DNA of 64,000 bases, taken from NCBI GenBank assembly GCA_006538405.1, contig BJKQ01000004.1, forward strand, positions 1 to 64,000, in the 5' to 3' direction. Made by a program: the position numbers and the translations under genes. The notes below the pieces were generated by a model. It worked only from the letters and a program-made list of their open reading frames with translations. It was not told the origin of the DNA and made no database searches. Within the stretch, counting starts at the first letter, position 1. Each line of letters starts with the position of its first letter. Positions 1 to 10,728 of this stretch are shown here, piece by piece. This DNA is from Hansfordia pulvinata. Taxonomy: Eukaryota; Ascomycota; Sordariomycetes; Xylariales.

Positions 1-63
1 TAACCCTAACCCTAACCCTAACCCTAACCCTAACCCTAACCCTAACCCTAACCCTAACCCTAA
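1..63. repeat. Telomere repeat tract
   Basis: Ten perfect copies of TAACCC followed by TAA. This is the C-rich strand of the TTAGGG telomere found in most filamentous fungi, so the window starts at a true chromosome end and the reading direction is from telomere to centromere. No degenerate telomere-like repeats follow it. Confidence 0.98.
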
Positions 64-2760
64 GCTAGGCTAAGAAATCGGTTTTAATAAACTTTATTAT
101 AAAGCTATTATTATTTATAAACTTAATAAATAAGATCGTTTATAATAATATTATAATTTATATAAAATAACTTATTAAGTTTATAAAGTTTTAATTATTT
201 AAGGAAATTATAATTATAATATAAATTATATAACTTATAAATAAAACTATATTTAATTAATATGGTTTATTAAAAGAACTTATTACGGATTAAAATAAAC
301 TTTTTATAACTTACTTTTAAAAATCATTTATATAATAACTCGAAGTGTAATATAAAACGTTAATAATATATTACTTATAAATAAATAATCGTATAAAGCG
401 ATTTAATTAAATATTAAAGTAATATTTACGATATTATATTAATTTTAAATAAAATAATTAAGTATCCTTTTTATTTAAGGTAAAATTTATATATAATAAT
501 TTAAATAATAAAGATATAAAAATATCACTTTTTATATAAATTATAAATTTAACTTATAAAGATTATAATAAGTAATAATTAATAATAACGCTTTAAAAGC
601 TATTATTTAAGTTAAATATCTTACGATTCTTTATAAACACTTTTATATAAAGCTTATAACGATTTAATAATATATAAAACGATATTATAATAATTATTAA
701 TTATTAAGGCCGACTTTTAAAAAGGGAGATAAAGTTTATTTATTACGTAAAATATTTAAATTAAAAGACTTAATAATAAATTAAATTTTAAAAAGATCGG
801 ATTATTTAAATTTAATAAGATCGTTTTATTAATTAATTATAAATTATTATTACTTTATATTATAAAAATTTATTTAATATTTTATATTTTATTATTAAAA
901 TTAATACCGATTAATATATAACTTAAAACTAAAATTAAAGCTAATAATAACGCTTAAGAATTTAAGGTTAAAGAGATATTAAATTCACGTTAATAAAGAT
1001 TTATAATAAAGTATTTAATATAAAAAAGGTTACTTATTATTAAAAAACACTTAAAAACTTAAAAACTATTTAAATTATCCTTAATTATTAAAATAATATT
1101 ATTAATAAAGACCGGCGGCTTTTTAAACGGAATAAAGAAGTTTATAAAGGAAAAATCGGAACTTAACTTAAATATTAATTAATTTATATCGTTAAGAACT
1201 CCGATATATTATAAGTTATTAATTAAATATTATTTATAAATATTTAAAGTAAAAAGCATACCGTCCTCTTTATTTAACTTAATTATTTTATAAGTAAAGA
1301 GATTTAAACCCTTTTCTTTTATTTAAGATTTTATCTTTTAAATACGGCTTAACCGATTAATAATTAACGTTAATTAAAATTAAAACTTTATTAATTAAAT
1401 ATATAAAAATAAAAGTTTATTACTCGCCTCCTTTTCTTTAACCTTAAGCTTATGTTATTAAGTTATAACTTATTTAAGGGATAATATTATTAAAATATTA
1501 TTATAAAAATACTTATAATAAATATATTTTTAATAATAACTTTTACTTTTAAAAATATAATAAGAACTTAACTTTTTATTTTTAAAATAATAAAAACATA
1601 ATATATTTATAATTATACCGTTAAGTATAATAAATTTTAATAAACGTTAACGCTTAATAATAATAAATCGTGTAAAAGATTAAGATAAATTTAATATAAT
1701 TAATAAAGATAAAAAAAATAAAAAGGATAAATAAAAGTATAAAGGCCACGCTTATAATAAGGTATATACACTTTTTTATACTTATTAATTAAGGATAAAT
1801 AACTTAAAAAAGGGGTATAATATTACGAACCCGATTATTAAATTAATAAGATAAGTTATATTAATATAAGTAAACAACTTATAAATTAATAATCGTGTAA
1901 GATAATATTAAATTAATTATATATATAAAGAAAGGTGGAAATATAAGATAAGATTATATAATTAAGATCATCATTAAGATAATAAGCAGTTTATACGCTT
2001 ATTATAATTACCGTGATTAAGGTAACACTTATAAAAAAGGTCGTAAATAAAATAAAAATCACTTTAAAGAACGTGATTTAAGACACGGTATTAATAAGGG
2101 AATAAAAGATATATAAGGATAAAAGGTTTTTTATATATTTAATTATTTATTACTTTAATAATTAATTTAAGTATTTAAGTTATTTTTAAATAAAAGTAAC
2201 CTTTTAATAATAATTTATTATTTATTTAATACTTCCGATTACTTATTATTAATTAATTACTTATTATTTACCGATAAACGACCTTTTAAGTGTTCTTTTA
2301 AAATATAAACCCTTAAACCAACTTTATATTTTTCTTAAGAAGAATTTAAGTCGTTATAATAAGTTAAAAGGCCGTTACGATGCTTTATAATTTTAAGTTA
2401 AGTAATATAAGTTAAATAAAGGGTTTATTATATTATTATTATAAAGTATATTAAAAACCAAATATAAGTAATATCTTATAAAGGGTGTGCGCGAGTGTGT
2501 TTATTACTGATTTAAGCTTAAACTTAACCCGATATTAAAGTAAATATAAACTTAATATTAACTATTATTATATTTTACTTTAATAAGGTTTAAATCGTTG
2601 CACGTTAATATTTTCACGGTTTATTACCCGTCCTCTTAAACGTAACTATATAAAATGATTTAATAAATTATAATTCGACACCGGTGATTTAATATTCTTT
2701 GAATCCTTTAAGAACAGTGCGGCTCTTAACGCACCTTACACTGCCTGTAATAGATCTAAA
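64..2760. repeat. AT-rich RIP-degraded subtelomeric DNA
   Basis: Nearly all of this stretch is A and T, with TpA dinucleotides everywhere and scarcely any CpA or TpG, and there is no usable open reading frame. This is the signature of repeat-induced point mutation acting on duplicated DNA. Part of it is a recognisable retrotransposon relic (722-1080); the rest is too degraded for me to identify. Composition changes sharply to normal GC at about 2640-2760, just before the protease gene. Confidence 0.85.
722..1080 (+). mobile_element. Relic of chromovirus (Ty3/Gypsy) integrase C-terminus and chromodomain
   Basis: Read on the plus strand, 725-760 gives GDKVYLLRKIFK, the start of the conserved C-terminal domain of Gypsy integrases. 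After a one-base frame change near 765-778, the next frame gives NKLNFKKIGLFKF and then KIYLIFYILLLKLIP, matching the family pattern KLxxKKxGPFKI...MKIHPVFHVSLLEP. From 958 the same frame gives EFKVKEILNSR and, after two stops, KYLI-stop-K, matching the chromodomain pattern EYEVEEILDSR...YLVKWKG with Trp changed to a stop. Stops and Pro-to-Leu changes are those expected from C-to-T mutation. The element is dead. The family match was made by eye, from known family patterns. Confidence 0.65.
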
Positions 2761-2819
2761 AAGAGACTATCGGGAATCTTAAAGGCCGTTTAAAGGGACG
2801 GGGCAGGTGGTGAAGCCAC

Positions 2820-4179
2820 TCACCACCCATCATTTAAGTCCGCAATCTTAAGACTGCGTTCTTCCCTTCGGCCATCAAATGCAAGAATGCGGCCTCGAAA
2901 AAAAGCCCATCCTAAAACTCCTCCGTTCTCATCGCCGACTATATCCTCCGCATCAAAGTCGGAATCGGTTGCAGAATGCGTGGGAATGTAACAGCCACTT
3001 GAATCCTCGCTCATGAGTTCTTCTGGGTGCATCTTGAACTTGGTCTCACCTATGACGACTTGTACGTCGGGGCGCTCCGCGTCACAGTCCACGTACCACG
3101 TCCTTCCCGGGGCTTCCTGTGAGTCCGCCTTGGCCGAGTATGCTTTTTGCAGCGCAGTCGCTAACGGATCGGGGAAAATGTTGCCAGAAACCCCTGAATC
3201 CACCAACATTTTCAGGTTTTTCTGCCGATGCAGTACCTTCCCCTTGTACGTGATGGTAATTTCCCTCACCTTGATCACGTATTTCTCAATCTCGCCGCTT
3301 CTCTCCTTTTTGAATGTTAGCTGGAGCAAAAGAATAACAGGTCGAAAGTGAGATGTGAGAAACGAACCCGTACGAAGGGGACCACCTCGAAGCGACCCGT
3401 ACCATACTGAGGAACTCCCCCAATTGCAAAAGTATCTTCCGGCCCGCCAAACCTAGCTAAACTGAAGATGAGCTTCTCCGAATTCAGCTGCAGAGCCCGG
3501 TAGAAAGACTCTGCCGGGCTTATGGCCCTGGTGGTACTCTCGATCCATCCGTCTTTCTGCTTCGGCCCTAGGCCGATGAATCCGCTCACCCCGTGTTCGC
3601 TGCCCATGAAGGTGCTGACAGCCCCGAGTGCCACGCTGACCAGCCTTTGCCGTCCGATGTACATACTGCGCACGTTTAATAACAAAGATAGTCTGAGAAC
3701 ATGGTTTATACTTACTCGCGTTTGATAACGGCACCAGAAGCTATCTTGCTCGGGTAACGCAATTGCATCCACATATTGTTATAAACATCGGTGGTGGGTT
3801 GTCCGTAGAGTGGCTGGCCAAGACCGCACTCTTCTTGACTCTGTTCCGTGCCTTGCATGTCGTAACAGGTGTAGTCCGACTTGGCCACCCAGGACCCGGT
3901 AGATCCAGTGTCCAGCAGCATTGCGAATTTCTTCCCAGGGCCCCAACCGGGGCTCTCCTGAATTTGGATGGGGAATACTGGCTGTGCGTAGTAGTCTATG
4001 GAAGAGTCATAAGGATTTTCGTCTCCTCGCAGAGTCACGCCGTCTCGGACGATAGGCAGGCGTGCCCGCTGAGCATTGGTCGCTCGCGGCTTCAGATGCC
4101 TTAGAAGTACACCAGGCTCACTCAACCCGCGGACAATGGCGATCTGCATCAAGAAGAACTGAAAGTTGAACAGCATCAT
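2820..4179 (-). CDS. Secreted pepsin-like aspartic protease (family A1)
   Basis: Three exons: 4179-3716, 3665-3374 and 3320-2820, separated by introns of 50 and 53 nt with GT...AG ends; the joined frame codes for 418 residues. The protein begins with a hydrophobic signal segment (about residues 1-20). The first catalytic motif, DTGSTGSW, is in exon 1 (about residues 90-97) and the second, VDSGVSGNIFP, is in exon 3, where most A1 enzymes have DTGT or DSGT. FIGLGPK in exon 2 fits the region between them. Such proteases are secreted or cell-wall linked and digest host or environmental protein. The second motif is unusual (Val-Ser after DSG), so activity is not certain. The length is normal for the family, and all three exons join in frame without any stop. 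It is the gene nearest the telomere. Confidence 0.85.
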
Positions 4180-6524
4180 GCTGTGTCGAAGATTTCCGTG
4201 ATCTTTTGCGGTCTATGGCGAACGGTATGTGTTGGTATATAAAGCTTTAAGAGAAACGGAAAGTGCTAGGTAAAGGGCAAGATCGAACTTGGAAAAAGAT
4301 ATTCAGGTAATGTGTTAAGGTATTGAATATTTATAAGCTTTATAAAGCAGTTATACTTTCTTTGAAAAATTTCAAACCTTATTTAAAAACTCATAGCAAA
4401 GCGTTAAAAGGGAAAACTATTTCTGGTTTTCCAATGGAATAACCCTTGTCCGTGGCGTACATTATAGTTTATTTATATTCGACACTTCGGTGTTAAGCAG
4501 CAAGGTTTTTAAGCGAGGTTGACTCGGCTGGTTATTTATAGAATACTGTATACTGGGTTTCTTATGATCTCTTGATTGATTGAAAGAATTTCAGGGGACA
4601 ATAATGAAAGGAAATGAACAGCTTATAACGATTTTAGGTCTTTCCTTTAAGATTGATTCGGCGAATAGAAACGAGTACCGTACCTTAAATAATATTGATA
4701 AAGCCAAGCCGACACCTTAAACAGCTAAAATTATTGAAGTTTTAACCGAGCTTTGAATTCAGTCGGGCTTCGGATTGACTCGGGCTCCACTTAATTATTT
4801 AAGAGGCTTAGCACTTTGCCGCTCCCGGGATAACGCTGGTATGACTTAATGAATTTATAAGACCTTAAAGCCTTTAAAATCAGGTCGCCCACGTAACGAC
4901 CCGATTTCCAATTAAGTAAAGTACGTTGGATGTATCGAGTGGATATCTGCAGAAGATAAGAAAGTTCGTAAGTTATTATTGATTATCTTTTAATAGTTTC
5001 TCTCATTTTTAACAGTTTCAACCCCGATTTTAACAACATTATAATAAATCTCAACTTAAGAAAAACTTTTAAAAATGAGTTCATTACCGTTTTTTCCTTC
5101 AATAAATTAAGCCCCTCGGTGTTCAGCCCTATTCGTGTTACAACTTTACATGCAAACGGCCTTGAAATCGCTCATTTTATATGCTACGGTCATGGACTCA
5201 AAAGGGTGCGAGTATGCGCGTATGCTTGCAGCTCATATTCGTAAATACGACGACTTACGCTGCAACGAAGACATAAGATACGACGAATAACGAATAGCGA
5301 TATCGATTTTGCTTGCCCACGTGCATTACACCCGCATCACTATGAATCGGCACGAATGGATCAGACTATCTCCAGCTTCACTAGTCCGGCTGCTTCCATC
5401 TGCGATAAGTGAGGGACCAGCCCAGGGCTGCTGATCAGACCCCGCACGTGTTTCAGCTTACGGACCGTGACACCGACTACCCTAGCATGAGGCGTGCAGT
5501 TATCTTCATCATAATACAACAAGAAAGAGATGCTAGCTTCCCTCTGGTTCTCGTGAATAGCCAGCTGTGCACCTATGTCACTGGTGCAAAGGGTTGTTCC
5601 ATTCGCGCAAGGCTGTTTAAACTGAGGCGTGGACTCCTCTTGGTCTTAATCCGGTATTATTGCTTTAACTGGATTTTGGCCCCCTGCTTATCTTGTTTGC
5701 GAAGGATTACCTAGTCCACAGTGCGGATTCCTGCTCGTCTTATTTACGTAAGGTCGCCTTACTTAAGCATAAGTCTTTTAAAGCGAACAGTCCTCGCGTT
5801 TTTGCCGACGCTCTCACTCCTTTCATTTTATTCCTATTTTCCTAAGCCTTAAAATGCCTGATTTATGTCTCGTTCCCCTCGTTTTATTTTGGATTTAAAG
5901 TGTGAGCCTCTTGAGTCATTATGTGGCCTCGGCCGATAGGACAAGAGCGAAAAAGTATCCTCCAGCGGCGTGTGAGATAGAAATTTTGCGCACAACCAAG
6001 TTTCGGTAAGGTGAGGAACGAGGGGGTGCTGGCGCCGTTCTATAAGCTACTCAGTTTAGGAACTTCACTGTAAAAGGTAAAGATATCACGCACTTAAATA
6101 AACGGACAACTCCTATAAAAATTTAGCGGGTGAGCTAGGTTAAGTGGTATTAAGAGCAGACGAGGTAAAATTGAGCATGACGTATGATTTGCCGGATTCG
6201 GAAGCAGTTCTTTAAATAAGACTAAGCAGATACAATCATTAACGCAGCTGCGTCCTTCGTGTGTAAGCATGGGCATATTCCGTATGCATTCGTACGATCA
6301 TCAGGATGACTCGAGCTCGCTGGTTATGGATTTGTTTCATCTTCTACTTAAGCCACACATAACGAGCACACTTCTGCTTTCATTCAATAGCCTACTTGAT
6401 TTTGAACATTACTAAACATTGCGCCCTTGACCTCACCTCAACTTGTCAACAAATAATAACAACACCAATTGTCCCACGCCTCAACATCACAACGATATCT
6501 TTACAATATCAATCAGATTTCACG
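4180..6524. other. Gene-free intergenic DNA, moderately AT-rich
   Basis: Apart from the TATA box, I see no supported gene. Open frames such as the one at 5409-5714 (+) have no signal peptide, domain or convincing codon use. Composition is intermediate between the RIP region and the gene-rich DNA, so partly degraded repeats are possible. Confidence 0.6.
4236..4243 (-). promoter_or_regulatory. Probable TATA box of the aspartic protease gene
   Basis: TTTATATA on the minus strand lies about 60 bases upstream of the protease start codon at 4179, a plausible core-promoter position. Seen directly; function is inferred. Confidence 0.5.
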
Positions 6525-7055
6525 ATGCACTTCCACGTTACCTCAACCGCCCTTTTGCTCGCCACCCTTGCCTTGAGCGCGCAAGCAGCGCCCCTAGCCC
6601 CCAGGGCCGACACGACGACAAGGTCGACCGTTCTCCACCGCCCGCGCCAAGACACTGAGCCCGACGAGCAGCACATCTCAACCGATAAGCCGGCGGTCGA
6701 CGGGCCCGAGTCCGACTACCCCTTCCGTGCCTTCGTCGGGTCAACCTGCGAAGGTTCGCCCCAACCCGGCGAGGCTGTTGCTCAGATGGCCCCCGCCTCT
6801 CCGCCGGCAACCCCTACAATGTGGACCCCGGAAGCGCCAGTCGGGTGCTGGAATCACCACGACGTTGGCTCCGTTGGGATGTACCCATGGGAGAGTGAGG
6901 ACGGTACAACATGCACACTGTGGTGGTATCCCGAAGTTGATTGCGGTGGTCGTGGTGACCAGCTCAGCTATCCAGGTTCTGAAGGGCTTTGTTTGCCTAA
7001 GCAGTTCACTTCGCTGAGCTGGGATTGCTGGACGCCTCCTAATGGCACGGGCTAA
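6525..7055 (+). CDS. Small secreted cysteine-containing protein, unknown function
   Basis: Single exon of 176 residues. The ATG at 6525 was chosen because it begins a clean signal peptide (MHFHVTSTALLLATLALSAQA, cleavage before APLAP); the open frame extends upstream but without secretion features. The middle (about residues 22-75) is polar and Pro/Thr-rich and probably unstructured. The C-terminal 85 residues contain six cysteines and many Trp and Gly residues (motifs VGCWNH, CTLWWYPEVDCGG, WDCWTP), which suggests a small disulfide-bonded fold. I do not recognise a family. A subtelomeric, secreted, Cys-rich protein of this kind is an effector candidate; that role is an inference. No intron is needed and the stop TAA is at 7053-7055. 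Confidence 0.75.
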   Translation: MHFHVTSTALLLATLALSAQAAPLAPRADTTTRSTVLHRPRQDTEPDEQHISTDKPAVDGPESDYPFRAFVGSTCEGSPQPGEAVAQMAPASPPATPTMWTPEAPVGCWNHHDVGSVGMYPWESEDGTTCTLWWYPEVDCGGRGDQLSYPGSEGLCLPKQFTSLSWDCWTPPNGTG

Positions 7056-7424
7056 GGACTGAGTCTGCAGTGCAGGTTCTGGGCCCGGACGGGCTGTACG
7101 CCGGGACTCTTAGGGCGGAGCCTGGGAAAGCACGACTGTGCCAGAAGGATACTTAGGTTAAATTGACGGACCGGGGCCTAGCTATGGGATCCTCCCTTCG
7201 TCATTATCATGAATACAATGCTTGATCTGACTCATACTATGTCCTCTCTTAAGCCCAGCGTACGGGCCATTGAAGCTAATATAACATCAACGTCGTCACT
7301 GTAGCTAACGATATATTATAACGTGTGTTATTGAATTTGAAAGTTTTTAATAAATAAAAGTAATAGCGGGATCTTTCGTGATATGGTTTTATTCGGTATC
7401 TATGCAGTTGACGTACTCGCGCTA
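7056..7424. other. Short intergenic region
   Basis: Region between two convergent small secreted protein genes. No coding signal or repeat seen; it probably holds both 3' untranslated ends. Confidence 0.6.
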
Positions 7425-7751
7425 TTAATATCGAACGACCTTCCACATAAAACCAGAAGGAGCGCAGTATCCCGCGATGCAAGCATTCATAATGTAATTC
7501 TCGCAGGCCTGCTGAGTCCCGAATTCCTCACTGAAGCCCAGCATTCATTACACGTTAGCCGACACCGTCCTCACACCAAGTGAGGAAAAGAAGAAGAAGG
7601 CACAGTTTTACACTTACCGCTTGAAAATTCCGTGCCGGCGCTCACCACCCTCACACGCCTTTCCGTCCTGTCCTAGTCCGAACAAGGGGGAGGCTGCGGC
7701 TAGGCTAGCCAGAGCGGGAAGAAGAACCAGGGTAGAGAAAGAGAACTGCAT
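7425..7751 (-). CDS. Two-exon small secreted four-cysteine protein
   Basis: Exon 1 is 7751-7618 and exon 2 is 7530-7425, joined across an 87-nt intron with donor GTAAGT (7617-7612), branch-like GCTAACG near 7555 and acceptor TTCAG; the product is 79 residues. Neither exon is a long open frame alone, so the gene is easily missed. The first 20 residues are a textbook signal peptide (MQFSFSTLVLLPALASLAAA). A Lys-Arg pair in GIFKR followed by EEFG, at the exon junction, is a likely Kex2 site, which would release a mature peptide of about 34 residues. Cysteines occur in KACEGG, QQACEN and NACIAGYC. The splice joins the frame exactly and ends in TAA. Family unknown; it could be an effector, an antimicrobial peptide or a processed signal peptide. 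Confidence 0.72.
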
Positions 7752-8880
7752 CTTAATGGACGATGTTCAATAGGGTTAACCCGGATTCAAAGGGGGGAAT
7801 ATTGAATAGCAAGCTTAATGGATGTGAAAGATGTCGTACTGGTGGTAGTGAGGATGGGAAATTATACCGTTTTCCTCGTTGGAGAGGCGCGTTCTTATAG
7901 CTCTCAACCTTATGACTTTGGGCGGTGGTCGACGGACGAATGAGTGGCTAACATATTTTTCTAGCTTAAAGTAAGTGGTCCGGCGATTCAAGTCATCAGG
8001 CACATATGATGTCTTTGAGCTGCATTGGTGTCCCGCTGTCCGGGCAAACAGCTGTGGCGAACATTAGAGCTACGCCTTTTTGATTGTCTTAGGGCTGTTA
8101 TCGTCACACTCATTGCCTGTTAGCTCTGTCGAGTGCCCCGTGGCGGCTTCCGAAAGCGATACCTGAAAAGGCTCATTCAATTTTCCGATCCCGAGTTCTC
8201 CGGGGCCTATTTTCGCCACAAGTCAAGCTTTATGTCGGTAAGTCGGGAGGAATGAGAGGGCCTTACACGTAAAAAATGTTGCCTTCGGCTTTCATCAATT
8301 ATCCCGATTGTTCTGGAGCAGCCGGTAATAATAAGTGGCGTATCTGAGTAATGATCTAAACTCAAGCGCACGCGTATCGCCACGCCATCGCTGGACAACC
8401 GTACGCCATCTCCTTGTTACTCCACGTCGGGCCTATTAGCAGGGGAATGGCGTACGGGTGTCCACGGATAGCGTGGCGATACGCGCTGCGGACTTAGGGG
8501 CGGAAAGCGCTTGAGTGTATCACATTACGTCCCTCGGCAGTGACACAGTGCCACTTATGGCTTGCTATCAGAACGGTTCAAGGCCTTGTTGCCGCTTATC
8601 GACGCCGCGACCTAAATGTAAATTAATCGCTGAAAGAAAAATGATGTCTTAAAAAGGACGAGAGTAGCTAATTAGGCTAAAACGGGCAGAAAGCTCGGAC
8701 GTGGCTCAATCAAGGCCTTCGAGACGAGAATTGATGTACGCCACTGTCGGCCATACGCCAGTCTTTGTACTACTGTGCTGCTTCACACTCGGACGCTGTT
8801 TCTTCAATAGCTCTAAAGTTGTTCGCCGAGACTAGCAAGTTGCGAGTCGTAACTTTCATAGTATCTCTATCTGTACTCAT
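7752..8880. other. Intergenic region carrying an inverted repeat
   Basis: No supported gene; the longest open frames lack domains. The main structure is the inverted repeat at 8371-8485, described separately. Confidence 0.6.
8371..8485. repeat. Imperfect inverted repeat (possible fold-back or MITE-like element)
   Basis: The arms 8371-8409 and 8447-8485 are reverse complements at 35 of 39 positions, around a 37-base loop. Weaker pairing extends outward: ACTCAAGCGC at 8360 pairs with GCGCTTGAGT near 8508, and ATAAGTGG near 8330 with CCACTTAT near 8551. The whole structure spans about 8310-8570. The overall size and shape fit a non-autonomous fold-back element, but target-site duplications are not evident to me. 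Confidence 0.6.
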
Positions 8881-10218
8881 TTATATTGCACAGAACATCT
8901 GTGATACCGGCTCCTGCAGCGCCGGCGCACTCTTAAACTCGCCGCCGTACCCGGAAACCCCCGATAGCATAAATGGATACACCCCGGCCCGCATATCCTT
9001 AAGCTCGACGGGATGCGGGAAGATAGGCTGGATGGCATAGAAGGTCTTTGGGTAACGAGCCGCTAAGAAGGAGAAGACAAGCTCTTCACGGCCAACGTAA
9101 AGACCGGCGGCCCACATTTCGTCCATGGTCTGAAAAAACTTGAGCGCCACGCCCACCATCGCAGCGGAGCTTCCTAACAGGATATTGGCGATAAAGTGAT
9201 TGCACCTCCATATCTCGTTCGGCACCCTCCAACACTCATTGGCAAATGAACTTGGCCCTAGACCAGCCAGCGTAGGCTTCTTGTATACTGGCAAAGCCAC
9301 CCCGTACGGCCCAATCTTTTCCAGGACCTTGGCTATCTTATCTTCGTTGGGGTACGATTTGATCAAAGGGTTCCAAAAATCCTCATCATTGTCATCTCCC
9401 TTATCGACGAAGAAGTCGACTCCATCCGTCTGCTGCTTCTCACGTTTCGCAAGAAGCCCTGCGTCGTTATACAGCCAAGCAGACGTCTTGAAGGGCCACC
9501 TGCCTTTCTTCTGCTCTGTGACTGCGTGAATCAGGATATAAAGCTTGGCGTAGAAGAGAGCTGAATGCCAAGCCGTGCTGTAGTAAAGGGACGGCGCCGT
9601 ATACTCCTGAGGCTGATGCTCGTACTTCTGGAACTCCTTGGCCTTGGCTAGCTCCGTGGTCTGGAATGCCGTCTTCCATCTCTCGACCCCCGGAAAACTC
9701 CAGGCATCCTTGAAATCAGTGACAATGACAAGCTTTTCCCGTGCATCCTTATGCTCTCGTTCCTCGTCGCGAATTTTTTCAACCTGGTCCTTCAGTTCCG
9801 GAGACGTATAGACCAGCATCTGCGCCCCGGTACGGACAAGCCTCCTGAAGCGCTTGACATAGAGATCGAATGGCTTATGCGGCTTTCCACCTTCGTCTTT
9901 GTTTTCATAAAGAAGCGTGATGATAGTGGTCTGGCCGTTTTCATCCTTTTCGAGTTTTTCCAGCTCCTGGACCTCTAACAAGGGTATCCGCAGTTTCGTT
10001 GGCAGAGATAGCGCCTCCAGGCCGCTTGCAATCTCGGACGACTGCTTCCATTTCAATAATGGCTTTGTATAGTCCGGAGGTGTGCTGACAGACAACGTCT
10101 CTTTGCTGCACACGCTTGATTTTAGATGCTGCAACGACCAATCGTCCTCTTTAATAATGCTTCTGCATAAGGCAAAGGGGACAGTGGCCAGAATGATTGC
10201 AGAAGTGAGAGATAACAT
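8881..10218 (-). CDS. Secreted or luminal protein, possible HtrL/YibB-WlaTC glycosyltransferase-like
   Basis: Single exon, 445 residues. The first ATG is at 10218; the frame runs 21 codons further upstream but with no ATG. It starts with a signal peptide (MLSLTSAIILATVPFALC). About residues 90-180 contain TTIITLLYEN, YVKRFRRLVRTGAQMLVYTS and LVIVTDFKDAW; later come YYSTAWHSALFYAKLYILIHAV and WLYNDAG. This order (a strand opening the domain, a second one, a Y..W.SK/AL.. helix, then a xDAG acid motif) resembles HtrL_YibB/WlaTC proteins, thought to be glycosyltransferases. The match was made by eye and is tentative. No transmembrane segment other than the signal is obvious, so it may act in the secretory pathway or outside the cell. 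It is complete with a normal stop. Confidence 0.7.
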   Translation of the reverse strand: MLSLTSAIILATVPFALCRSIIKEDDWSLQHLKSSVCSKETLSVSTPPDYTKPLLKWKQSSEIASGLEALSLPTKLRIPLLEVQELEKLEKDENGQTTIITLLYENKDEGGKPHKPFDLYVKRFRRLVRTGAQMLVYTSPELKDQVEKIRDEEREHKDAREKLVIVTDFKDAWSFPGVERWKTAFQTTELAKAKEFQKYEHQPQEYTAPSLYYSTAWHSALFYAKLYILIHAVTEQKKGRWPFKTSAWLYNDAGLLAKREKQQTDGVDFFVDKGDDNDEDFWNPLIKSYPNEDKIAKVLEKIGPYGVALPVYKKPTLAGLGPSSFANECWRVPNEIWRCNHFIANILLGSSAAMVGVALKFFQTMDEMWAAGLYVGREELVFSFLAARYPKTFYAIQPIFPHPVELKDMRAGVYPFMLSGVSGYGGEFKSAPALQEPVSQMFCAI

Positions 10219-10728
10219 GACGAATATTTGACCTTTAAGATATACGATGAAACAACTGTGATTGATCTTAAAGGTCGGCAAGCGGTCGTCAGTTTAGAGT
10301 GAGAAAGAAAGCTGCATTTAATTTAATGAAAAATAATTTTAAAGTCAGCGCGCATTAACAATCCTGGTTCAAGGGTTATAGAGTCTAATCATTATATACA
10401 TTACTCTTACCCTTATGCTTCTTGTTGTAGTGGTGGCACCATATCTTTCAGCAGTGCCTTATTTACTAAAACATACTATTTTTAAGATTCATTGTTAAAA
10501 AAAGCGCGAAGCAAATATCAAGAAAGGAGCTAGGCAAGTGGCGAAGTTCCTCAGGCCAAAGGCCTGAACTTAAAGATCCCCGAAATCCGAACCACCCGGA
10601 TTCTAGAATCCCCGGATCACCTGGTTTATAAGGGAACAGGGGCTAGTGCGGTCCTTTTTGCCTTCAAGAAACCCTACCCCTCTGCTCACTTAACCCTTAC
10701 AGCTGTTCCCACTATACTCTAATGACAA
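10219..10728. other. Intergenic region
   Basis: Holds the promoter side of the gene at 8881-10218 and the 3' end of the MYND/DUF4470 gene. Locally AT-rich around 10300-10500. No gene or repeat seen. Confidence 0.6.

Noticed and set aside
5409..5714. 101-residue plus-strand open frame in AT-rich intergenic DNA
   Set aside because: No secretion signal, domain or codon bias; likely chance.
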